A DNA stretch of 64,000 nucleotides, from assembly GCA_027310565.1 (NCBI GenBank), contig DAIDAP010000001.1, forward strand, positions 1-64,000. The letters run 5' to 3'. The DNA is from Chloroflexota bacterium (GTDB taxonomy: Bacteria; Chloroflexota; Limnocylindria; P2-11E). Under the pieces are notes generated by a model. It worked only from the letters and a program-made list of their open reading frames with translations. It searched no databases and had not been told where the DNA came from. The number at the start of each line of letters is the position of its first letter. The stretch's first letter is position 1. The position numbers and the translations under genes are program-made. Positions 1 to 12,100 of this stretch are shown piece by piece.

Positions 1-175
1 CGCATCGCCATCCCAGGCTCCATCCGCATCGCCCAGCGCGTCCCCGTCCGCATCCGCCGACCCATCGGCCTCGCCCAGCGCCGAGCCCTCCGCATCGCCG
101 AGCGCATCGCCATCCCAGGCTCCATCCGCATCGCCCAGCGCCTCGCCGTCGCCGATCCCCGCGCCGTCTCCCTCC
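1..175 (+). repeat. Ser/Ala/Pro-rich linker with a 39-bp direct repeat
   Basis: Bases 1-39 recur exactly at 103-141, an offset of 102 bp or 34 codons. They lie in the giant gene's frame and encode alternating Ala-Ser-Pro and Pro-Ser-Ala units. This is a low-complexity extended linker of the kind that precedes Ig-like domains in exported proteins, and a likely site of length variation by slippage. Confidence 0.8.
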
Positions 176-3100
176 GGTCCGGCCGTCGCGCTCGGCTCGA
201 CGGCGCAGCGCGTCGACGCGGGCAGCGACGCGACCGTGACCGCGACCGTGACCGACAGCTCCGGCGCGCCGCTCTCCGGCGTTACCGTCGACTTCACCGC
301 GCCGGGCGGCACGTTCTCCGGTGCGTCCTCGTGCACCACCGGCGCGGACGGCACGTGCTCGGTCAGCGTGACGAGGCCCGACTACGGCCTCGTGCCCGTC
401 GCCGCGTCGTCGTCGGTGGACGACGGGACGGGGACGAGCACGACGACGACGATCGCGGGGTCGACGAGCGTCGCGTTCCGTGCGCCGTGGACCGTCGCGC
501 CGACGACGACGGGCGGCAGCGCCCTCGGAGTCACCACCGCCGGCGGCGACCTCGCGGTGACCGTCGATGGCGCGACCGAGACGCGTCCCGGTCAGACCGT
601 CACGAGCCTCGGGATCACCGCGCCGGCCGACAGCACGCTCACCGTCGACGCGACGGGCGGGGCCATCGAGGCGCCCATCAGCTACGACGGCGGCGGTGGC
701 ACCAGCGCGGTCGAGGTCAAGGCGGCCGAGGCGACCTTCACCGTGGATCCGAACACCCGCAGCGGGGCGGCCACGACGCCGACCGCCGCGGTGAGGCTCA
801 CTTTTTCCAAGGTCTGGACGGTGAAGGCGAGCGGGGCGGGCGCCACGCTCGCGGGACCGCCGGCCGACACGACGTGGGTCCTGAACGGCCCCGGCGCGGG
901 GACGGTCGCGGCGACGACGGCGCCGTCGGGGACGATGGCCTACCAGGGCTTCACCAACCTCAGCGGCGCGGCGAACAACCGGGACACGTTCGTCGTCACC
1001 ACCGGAGCGAAGCTCGCCGGTACCGTCGACGGCGGCGCCGGCGGCTTCGACAGCATGAAGGTCGACGGCGTTCCCGTTCGGGAGAGCAATCCGACGAGTC
1101 CGAATTCGGGAAGCGTCACGACGGCCGGCGGCGACGTCATCACCTACGCCGGCCTCGAGCCGATCGTCATCACGACCCCGAGCGCCGACTTCACGGTGAA
1201 CGGCAGCGCGGTCGGCGACGCGATGACCCTCCAGCCCGACGCCGCGAACCCCGGCAACCTCATCGTCGAGACGAGCCCGACCACGATGGAGAGCGTCTCG
1301 TTCCCGGTCCCCACCTCGTCGCTCACCGTGACGGGCGGCGACGGAGAGGACACCGTGACGGTGGCCGGCTCGATCGCGATGCCCGGCGCGAGCCTCACCG
1401 TTCAGGCCGAGCACATCTCCGTCGCCGCCGGCGCCATCGTCGACACGACCGGCGGAGCGACGGACGGCGCGATCACCTTCACGGCGGCGAACGCCCAGAC
1501 CGGCTCCGAGACCTCAGGGGTGGTCACCGCCAGCGGCTCCGCCGACGTCACGGTCACCGGCGCCACGCTCCGTGGCGGTACCATCCACCTCTCCGCGACC
1601 TCGACCCTCACCCCGGCCAACCCGTCCGCCCGGCGCATCGCGCTCTACGCCGACTCGACCGCCACCGTGGCGGTGACCGGCTCGACCATCGAAAGCAGCG
1701 GGAACACCACCTTCTCGGCGACCTCGGGCGTCACGGCGGCCATGAGCGCGGCCGGCGACCCCGGTCAGACCGACACCGCCAAGGACGCCGCGATCGCCGC
1801 GTCGCGCGTGACGAGCACCGCGCTCGCCTCGATCACCGGCGGCACGACGACCGTGACCGGCGACCTCGCCGTCACCTCGGCCAACACGGTCTCCGCCACG
1901 ACCACTGGCGACGCGACCTCGTCGACCGGCGGCGCGGGGATCGCGCTCGCGAACGTGACACTTGTCACGCGCTCCTTCATCACCGGCGATGCCGGCGTGA
2001 CCGCCGCGAGCGTCGCCGTCGCGGCCGACTCGGATGGCGCCGCGACGAGCACCGCGAAGGCCAGCCCGAACGGCTCCTCCGGCAACGACGACGACGATCC
2101 CGCCACCACCGACGACAGCCCGAGCGGCCGCACCGGGGACAACGCCAGCACCGCGGACGGCGCGGTCGGCGTCGCCGGCTCACTCGCGTTCAGCCGCCTC
2201 GCGAGCCAGACCGAGGCGTACGTCGCCGGCAGCGGCGGCGGCACCGTGAGCGTCACGACGACCGGCGCGCAGTCGGTGAAGGCGCGCACCAAGGCGACCG
2301 GCGGCGCGACGGCGGATAGCAGCGCGGTCGCCTCCGGCGGCACCGGTGTCGGGGTCGCCGTCGCGGTGCACCTGGCCGACGTCTCGACCTCGGCGCGCAT
2401 CGGCACCGCGGACCTTGCGGCGCCCGGCGGCGTGAGCGTCGAGGCGACGAACCCGACGACCGCCAGCTTCACGACCTCGTCCACCTCGGGCGTCGGCGAC
2501 GGCTCGTCCGTCGGCGTCGCGGGCGCGCTTTCCGTCGGCGTCGTCTCGCTCACGACGCACGCCGGGATCGACGGCGCCGCGACGGTCGGCGCGGCCGGCA
2601 CCGACCTCGCCTTCACGTCCAGCTCCGGCCTCTCCAGCACCGTCACGGCGACGCCGACCGTCTCGGGCGGCGCGAACGTCGGCGTCGGCGCGTCGGTCGC
2701 CCTCCAGGTCGTCGACTCGACGACCGACGCGACCGTCTCGGGCGGCGCGACCGTCTCCGCCGACGACCTCACGCTCGACGCCACGAGCACCAACGTCGTC
2801 ACGACCACCGCGACCGGCGGCGCGGCGGGCGGCACGGCGGTCACGCCGGTCGTCGCGCTCACCATCTCGAACCTCCCGACGACAGCCTCGATCGGCACCG
2901 GCGCGACGCTCACGCTCACCGGGAACGTCGCGGTCCGGGCGGCCGACACCTCGACCGTCACCACGACGGCGGCCGGCGACGCGAACGGCAGCGACGCCGC
3001 CGTGGGCGCGTCGCTCGCCCTCGGCTTCGCCGCCCACTCGGCGACCGCGACGGCCGGCAGCAGCTTCACCACGCCGGGCACCGTCGAGATCACCGCGGCC

Positions 3101-6100
3101 GGCACCTCGACGACGGCGACGAGCGCCGAGTCGAGCGCGAACGGCTCGCAGGGCACGGGCTCCGGCGCGGCGACGCCCGACGCGCAGTCGGCGTCCCAGC
3201 GCACGTTCGCCAACGGCCTCGCGTCGTCCAACGGCGCGACCGGGTCCGGCTCGCTCCCGGCGACGCCGCCGGCGAACACCTCGGGCGGCGCGATCGCCGT
3301 CGCCGCGGCCATCGCCGTGAACCTCGCGAACACGACGTCGAGCGCGACGATCCCGACCGGCATCACCGTCGGATCGGGCGGCCTCACCGTCTGGTCGTCG
3401 GCGCTGACCGACGCGAAGGCGAACGCGGACGGCACCGCGACCGCGGCGAGGGCTCCCCCGGCGGCGATCGGTGCAGCCATCGCCATCAACCTGGCGAGCG
3501 TGACCAACACCGCCACCGTCGCCGGCACGGCGAACGGTCCCGCAACGGTGAGGGCGCTGGTCACCACCGGCGGTGATGGGCGCGATGACTTCGAGGCCAA
3601 GGCCGTCGCGGGCTCGGGCGGCGGATCGGTCAGCGTCGCCGGCGCCTTCGCGCTGAACATCGTCGGCCTCGCCACGCGCGCGACGGTCAGCGGGGCCGTC
3701 GCCGCCGGCGCCGGTGACGTGAGCCTCGAGGCGGCGAGCAACGCGAAGACCATCACGACGTCGCTCCCGGCCGTGCAGAGCAGCACGACGCTCGGCGTCG
3801 GCGCCTCGGTCGCGCTCGCCATCGTGAACGACGGCGTGAGCGCCGAGATCGCGGGCGTCTCGGGCGACGACGTGACGCTCAGCGCGACCGCCGCGGACGA
3901 GACGGTCACGACGGCGACGGCGGGTGTCTCCGGCGGCGGGGTCGCCGTCGCGCCGGCGGTGGCGGTGGCGATCAGCAACGTCGCGACCCGGGCCGAGAAG
4001 AAGCCGGGCCCGATCAACAGCCCGACCGGCGCGGTCACGTTCACCGCCTCGACCGACGCGACCGCGAACACCACCGCGTCCGGCGACACCACTTCATCGG
4101 GCTCGGCCGCGGTCGGCGCGGCCATCGCGCTCACCTTCGCCAGCCACACCGCGAGCGCGACGACGCTCGCGGACCTCAGCGCCGGCGGCGCGGTCACGTT
4201 CACCGCGGCGACCACCTCGCGGACCTCGTCCTCGGCGACCGCCTCGGCCGCGGGCGCCCCGGGCCAGGGCAGCGGCGGCGCGCCGGCGGGCGGGGTCGAC
4301 GGCCAGGTCGCCGGCGAGCGCGGCGCGGCGGACGCGCAGGCCAGCGGCGCGGGCGGATCCGGCTCGGGCGGCACGAGCGCCCCGTCGGCCTCGACCTCGG
4401 CCGGCCCGATCAGCGTCGCCGCGGCGATCGCGCTCACCATCAGCGGCGCGTCGGCCACGGCGACCATCCCGGCGGGGGTCACGGTGAACGCGGGCGGCAT
4501 GCTCACGCTGCACTCGCAGCTCGAGGGCGACGCCGCCACGACGGCCAACGGCAGCGCCACCACCAGCGGCTCCGCGGGCATCGGCGCCGCGGTGGCGATC
4601 ACGCTCGCGAACCTAGTGAACGAGGCGAAGATCGACGGCACCACGTCCTCGGCCGGCCTGGCGCTCACCGCGGACATGGCCTCCAGCCACGACCTCTCGG
4701 CCCAGGCCACCAGCGGCGCCGGCGGCGGCGGCTCGGTCGGCCTGGCCGGCTCCTTCGCCCTGGTCGTCGGCACGATCACCACCACCTCGCAGGTCGGTCC
4801 GGGCGCGACCTGGAGCAGGCCGCCGCCGCAGAACGACGTCGCCATCAGCGCGTCCTCCGGATCGACCTCCAGCGCCACGGCCGACGCCGCGACCAGCGGC
4901 GCCTCGTCGGTCGGCGTGGGCGCCTCGGTCGCGCTCAACCTCATCACCGTCACCACGAACGCGACCATCGGGGCCGGCGCGACCCTGGCCGGCGTCGACG
5001 ACCTCACGCTGGCCGCCAGCAGCACGAACACCATGACCACCACCGCCAAGACCGGCGCCTCGGGCGGCGGGGTCGCCGTCGCGCCGGCGGTCGCGGTGGC
5101 GATCAGCAACGTCGCGACCCGGGCCGAGAAGCAGCCGGGCCCGATCAACAGCCCGACCGGCGCGGTCACCTTCACCGCCTCGACCGACGCGACCGCGAAC
5201 ACGACCGCGTCCGGCGACACGACCGGCGGCACCGCCGCGGTCGGGGCGGCCATCGCGCTCACCTTCGCCAGCCACACCGCGAGCGCGACGACGCTCGCGG
5301 ACCTCAGCGCCGGCGGCGCGGTGACATTCACGGCCCTCGGCGCCTCGAACGCGTCGTCGAACGCGACCGCGTCGGCGAAGGGCGCGCCGGGCGAGGACTC
5401 ACCCGATCGTCCATCCGGCCAGACCGTCGATTCGCTCATCGCCGGTGAGCGCTCGCACGCGGACTCGACCGCCGCGGCGAACGGCGGGACGAACTCGGGC
5501 AGCAAGGCCACGCCGAAGGCCGAGTCGAGCGAGAAGGACGGCTCCGGCAACAGCAAGCCGGTGCAGGTCGCGGCCGCGGTCGCTCTGACGATCAGCGATG
5601 TCACGCAGCGCGCGACCGTGCCGGCGGGCATCGCGATCAGCACGCCCGGCGCGGTCACGCTCTCCGCGAAGGGGAACACCGACTCGACGGCGAAGGCCGA
5701 CGGATCCGCGACCACGACCGGACCGGCGACGGGGACGACGGCCGGTGCCGCGATCGCGATCGACCTCGACTTCGACACGACCGATGCGAGCTGCGGCGAC
5801 GGCTGCGAGATCAACGCCGGGTCGCTGACCCTCGAGGCGAAGGCGCAGACCGTCGGCGCCGACTCGACGAACACGTCGGGCGCGGAAGCGACGAGCGGCG
5901 CGGGCGGCGGCAAGAACAGCGTCGCCGGCTCGCTGGCCGTCGACATCGTCATCGCATCGAGCACGGCGAAGATCGGCGACGGCGCGACGATCACGCTCAT
6001 TGGCCCGTCGGCCGACGTCTCGCTGACCGCCGATCCGACCGCGGTCGAGTACGCGAAGGCGCTGCCCGCCAAGGACGGCGGCAGCGGCGCCGCGTTCGGC

Positions 6101-9100
6101 CTCGGCCTCTCGATCGCCGTCGCCGTCGTCGACGACACGACGACCGCGGCGATCGGCGACGGCGTCACGCTCACCGGCGCGCGCAACCTGACCGTGTCGG
6201 CCACCGGCGGTCACACGCTGACGGTCGAGGCCGAGAACGGCGCCAAGGCCACGCTCTCCGGTGGCGACGCGGTCACGCCGGTCATCGCCGTCGCGATCTC
6301 GCTGGCCGACACGAGCGCGACGATCGGCACCGGCGGCACGCTCACCACGACGGGCACGCTCACGCTGCACGCCGAGCAGGCCGCGTCGGCGAGCGCGAAG
6401 GCGACGGGCGCGACGAGCGCGCCGGATAACGCCATCGGCTTCGCTGTCGCATTCACCCTCGCGCTCCACTCGGTGACCGCGACGACCAACCGTTCGCTCT
6501 CGTCAGGCGGCGCGCTCACCATCGAAGCGCTGGGATGGTCGGGTGCGTCGAGCGAGGCGAAGGCGTCGGCCGCCGGCGCGAAGGGCGAGGATGACGCGAG
6601 CCGCAGCGGTCGCACCGTCGACGACGACATCAAGGACCAGCGCGACCTCGGCCAGAAGAAGGCCGCTGAGGGCAGCGCGTCGTCCTCGAGCAAGGTGGCC
6701 GGCGCGAAGGCCACGCCGAAGGCGGAGTCCTCTGAAAAGGATGGCTCCGGCAACAACAAGCCGCTCCAGGTCGCGGCCGCGATCGCCGTCTCGATCGGCG
6801 TCGTCGACCAGAGGGCCACGCTCCCCGCGGGCTTCACGCTCAACTCGGGCACGGCGGCGACGAAGCTCTCCGCGAAGGGCAACACCGACTCGACCGCGAA
6901 GGCCGACGGCTCGGCGACGACCACCGGACCGTCCACGGGTGACACCGTCGGCGCGGCCCTCGCGCTGAACGTCGCGGTCGTCACGACCGAGGCGAGCTGC
7001 GGCGACGGCTGCGAGATCGACGCCGGCTCGCTCACCATCGAGTCGAAGCTCAACGAGGTCGGCACCGACGTGACGAACACCTATGGGGCGGAAGCGACCA
7101 GCGGCGCGGGCGGCGGCAAGAACAGCGTCGCCGGCTCACTCGCGGTGAACGTCGTCGTCGCATCGAGCCGCGCGACGGTCGGCGACAACTCCACGATCGC
7201 GCTGACCGGCCCCACGGCGGACCTCACGCTCTCGGCGGATCCGACCGCGGTCGAGTACGCGAAGGCGCTCCCGGCCAAGGACGGGGCGACCGGCGCGTCG
7301 TTCGGCCTCGGCCTCTCCATCGCGGTCGCCGTCACCGACGACGCCACCGCGGCCGCCATCGGCGACAACGTCACACTCACCGGCGCGCGCAACGTCCTCA
7401 TCACCGCCGATGGCAGCAGCGGCACGACCGCCGACGCCGAGAACGGCGCGAAGGCGACGCTCGCGGGCGGCGACGCGGTCACACCGGTCATCGCGGTCGC
7501 GATCTCGATGGTCGACACGAGCGCGACCATCGGCACCGGCGGCACGCTCAACACGAGCGGCGCGCTCACGCTGCACGCCGAGCAGGGCGCGAGCGCCACC
7601 GCGACCGCGAAGGGCTCGACGACCGCTCCCGACAACGCGATCGGCTTCTCGATCGCGTTCGTGCTCGCGCTGCACTCGGTCGAGGCCACCACGCAGCGTT
7701 CGCTGAGCGCGGGCGCCGGTCTCGTGGTCGAGGCCTTCGGCGCGTCGGACGCATCGAGCGACGCGAAGGCGTCCGCGGCCGGCGCGAAGGGTGAGGACGA
7801 CAGCTCGCGGTCCGGGCGCAAGGTCGACGACGACATCGCCGACCAGCGCAGCTTCGGCCAGAAGAAGGCCGGCGACGGCAGCGCGGGCTCCTCGAGCAAG
7901 GTCGCCGGCGCGAAGGCCACGCCCAAGGCGGAGTCGAGCGAGAAGAACTCGAGCGGTCAGAGCACGCCGCTGCAGGTCGCCGCGGCCATCGCGGTGACCA
8001 TCTCGATCATCGACCAGAAGGCCACCATCCCCGCGGGCCTCACGATCAACGCGGGGACGAGCGCGCTCACGCTCAGCGCGAAGGGCAACACCGACTCGAC
8101 CGCGAAGGCCGACGGCCAGGCGACGACGACGGGTCCGGCGACGGGGAACACCATCGGCGCCGCGGTCGCGGTGAACGTCGCCGTGGTCACGACCGAGGCC
8201 TCGATCGGCGGCGGCGCGACGATCAACGCCGGCTCGCTCACGCTCGAGTCGCGCACCCAGACCGTGGGCGCGGACTCCGCGAACACGTTCGGCGCCGAGT
8301 CCACCAGCGGCGCGGGCGGCGGCAAGAACAGCGTCGCCGGCTCGCTCGCGGTGAACATCGTGCTCGCCTCGAGCACCGCGGCGATCGGCGACGGCGCGCA
8401 GGTCACCCTCGCCGGCGCGACGCCGGACCTCGCGCTCACCGCTGATCCGGACTCGACGTCCACGACGAAGGCGCTCGCCGGCACCGCGTCCGGCAGCGCG
8501 TTCGGCCTCGGCCTCTCGATCGCGGTCTCGGTCGTGTCCGACGAGACCACCGCGACGATCGGCGACGAGGCGGTCGTGACCGGCGCGCGCAACGTGACCC
8601 TGGCAGCGACGGGCGGGCACGCGTCGGTCGTCGAGGCGACGAACGGCGCGAAGGCCACCGCCGCCGGCGGCGACGCGATCACGCCGGTCGTCGCGGTCGC
8701 GATCTCGATCGTCTCGACCGAGGCGACCATCGGCACGCAGACCGGCGGCACGCTCACCGCGAGCGGCGCGATCACCGCGAGCGCGACGCAGTCGGCCTCC
8801 GTGTCGAGCAAGGCCACCGGCGCCTCCACCGCGCCGGACAACGCCATCGGCTTCTCGATCGGCTTCACCCTCGCGCTGCACTCCGCGGTCGCGACGACCG
8901 CGCGCTCGCTGCAGGCGGGCGGCGCGATCAGCTTCACGGCGCTCGCGGACTCCGCGGCCTCCAGCGAGGCCAAGGCCTCCGCCGCCGGCGCCGCGTCCGA
9001 GGACAGCACCAGCCGCGACAAGGCCGACGGCTCCGGAAAGAAGAGCGTCGACAGCGACATCCAGGACCAGCGCGACCTCGGCACGAGCAAGGCTGGCGAG

Positions 9101-12100
9101 GGCTCGAGCTCCACCGGCTCGAAGGTCTCCGGCGCGAAGGCCACGCCCAAGGCGGAGTCGAGCGAGAAGAACTCGAGCGGTCAGAGCACGCCGCTGCAGG
9201 TCGCCGCGGCCATCGCGGTGACCATCTCGATCGTCGACCAGAAGGCCACCATCCCGGCCGGCCTCACGATCAACGCGGGGACGAGCGCGCTCACGCTCAG
9301 CGCGAAGGGCAACACCGACTCGACCGCGAAGGCCGACGGCCAGGCGACGACGACCGGTCCGGCGACGGGGAACACCATCGGCGCCGCGGTCGCGGTGAAC
9401 GTCGCCGTGGTCACGACCGAGGCCACCATCGGCGCGAACGCGCAGGTGAACGCCGGCTCGCTCTCGCTCGAGTCGCGCACCCAGACCGTGGGCTCGGACT
9501 CCGCGAACACGTTCGGCGCCGAGTCCACCAGCGGCGCGGGCGGCGGCAAGAACAGCGTCGCCGGCTCGCTCGCGGTGAACATCGTGCTCGCCTCGAGCAC
9601 CGCGGCGATCGGCAACGGCGCGCAGGTCACCCTCGCCGGCGGCACCGGCGACGTGACGCTCGCCGCGGACCCGGACTCGACCTCGACCACGAAGGCCCTC
9701 TCGGGCGGCGCGACGGGCGCGAAGTTCGGCCTCGGCCTCTCGATCGCGGTGTCCGTCGTGTCCGACGAGACCACCGCGGCGATCGGTGACGAAGCGACGA
9801 TCACCGGCGCGCGCAACGTGACGCTCACCGCGACGGGCGGGCACGCGTCGGTCGTCGAGGCCGAGAACGGCGCGAAGGCGACGGGCTCCGGCAGCAACGC
9901 GGTCACGCCGGTCGTCGCGGTCGCGATCTCGATCGTCGACACGAGCGCGACGATCGGGACGCAGACGAGCGGCGACGGCACCCTGCACGCGACCGGCGCC
10001 ATCGCGCTCGCCGCGGAGCAGAACGCGTCCGTGTCGTCCAAGGCGACGGGCTCGACCTCCGCGGTCGACGCCGCGGTCGGCTTCTCGATCGGCTTCACGC
10101 TCGCGCTGCACGACACGATCGCCACGACCGCGCGCTCGCTGCAGGCGACCGGCCCGGTGTCGATCACCGCGACCGCGTCGTCCGGCGCGAGCAGCACGGC
10201 GACGTCGTCGGCGGCGGGCGCGGCGGCCGAGGACGACTCCAGCCGGACGAAGGCCGGCGGCGGTCAGAAGAGCGTCGACAGCGACATCGCCGACCAGCGC
10301 GACCTCGGCACGAGCAAGGCCGGCGAGGCCTCGGGCTCCACCGGATCGAAGGTCTCGGGCGCGCCGTCGACCCCGAAGGCCGAGTCGAGCGAGAAGGACG
10401 GCTCCGGCAACAACAAGCCGCTCCAGGTCGCGGCCGCGATCGCGGTCACGATCAGCGTCGTCTCGCAGAAGGCCACGCTGCCCGCCGGCCTCACGATCAC
10501 CAGCGGTGGCGCGGTCGCGCTCGTCGCGAAGGGCAACACCGACTCGAGCGCCGTGGCGAGCGGCACCGCCACGACCACCGGCCCGCAGACCGGGACGAGC
10601 GTCGGCGCGGCGATCGGCGTGAACGTCGTGTTCGACACCACCGAGGCGAGCGTCGGCGCGGGCGCGACGGTCACGGGCACCTCGGTCGACATCGAGTCAC
10701 GCACGCGGACCGTGGGCAGCGACAGCGCCAACACGTTCGACGCCGAGGCGACGAGCGGCGCGGGCGGCGGCAAGAACAGCGTCGCCGGCTCGATCGCCTT
10801 CAACCTCGTCTCGAAGTCGAGCACCGCGAGCCTCGATGACGGCTCGACCGTGACGATCGCGGCGGGCGGCACCGGCGACGTGTCCGTCATCGCCGGGTCG
10901 GACTCGTCGTCGACGACGAAGGCGCTCTCGGCGAAGGGCGCTCTCAGCACCGACTTCGGGCTCGGCCTCTCGATCGCGGTGTCGATCGTGCTCGACGACA
11001 CGCGCGGCGACGTCGGCGACGGGACCTCGATCACCGGCGCGCGCAACCTCGCCATCCAGGCGAACGGCGGCCACAGCCTCGTGACCGAAGGCGCGAACGG
11101 CGCGGCCGCGACGAACGGCACCGCCGTCACGCCGGTCGTCTCCGTCAACTTCTCGCGCGTCCGCGCGACTGCCAACCTCGCGACCGGTCCCCCGACGACA
11201 CTGACCGGTGGTCTCGACGTGAGCGCGAGCCAGCGCGCGAGCTCGACCACCAAGGCGACCGGTGACACGAGCGCGAGCGGCACGGCCGTCGGCGTGTCGA
11301 TCGCCGTGACGATCTCGATCCACAACGTCGACGCGCAGGTCCACCGCTCGGTCTTCGCGGCGGGCCCGATCAGCATCCAGGCGCTGGGCTCCTCGAACAG
11401 CGGATCCGACGCCTCGGCGTCCGCCGCCGGCTCGCCGGACGAGGACGACGCATCGAACAAGAACGCCGACAGCTCGCAGAAGACCGTGGACCAGCAGGTC
11501 CAGCAGCAGCGCGGCTTCACCGACGGCAAGGCGAACGACACGTTCGGCTCGGGCAGCGACTCGACCGGAGCCGGCGCGACGCCGAGCGCGCAGACGTCCG
11601 ACAGGGACGGCGGCGGTCAGAAGAAGAAGGTCACGGTCGCCGCGGCGGTCGCGGTCACGGTCGCCCTCTCCGAGCAGACCGCGAGCATCGACGGCGGCCT
11701 CATCGTCCGCTCGACCGGCGGCGCGCTCACGCTGCGCGCGACCGGCAACACCGACGCGGCCTCGAAGGCCGACGGCAGCGCGGTGAAGACGGCGCCAAAG
11801 ACCGACACCGCGGTCGGCGCGGCGATCGCGATCACGTTCGCCCAGCCGCGGAACGACGCGATCGTCGGCGACCTCGCGCAGATCGGCGGCACGGCCGTCA
11901 CGATCGAGGCGACGCCGACGGACGTGAGCGGCGACACCAAGCAGGTCTTCGACGCCGAGTCGACGTCCGGCGCCGGCAAGGGCAAGAACTCCATCGCCGG
12001 CTCGCTCTCCGTGAACATCGTGCTGTCGCACAACGAGGCCCGCCTCGGCGCGGACACGCTCACGACCATCTTCGCCGGCGGCACCGGCGACGTCCGCGTC

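Noticed and set aside
1-141. Short repeats resembling a CRISPR or intergenic array
   Set aside because: The repeats are in frame, encode a Ser/Ala/Pro linker and have no unique spacers of uniform size.
236-238. GTG as start codon of the giant gene
   Set aside because: It encodes a valine within the first strand of the Big_1-like domain, and the frame is open further left through a typical linker.
1765-6204. A minus-strand open frame of about 1,480 codons
   Set aside because: Shadow of the giant gene; Ala/Val/Pro/Ser-rich, no motifs, and its repeats mirror those of the sense protein.
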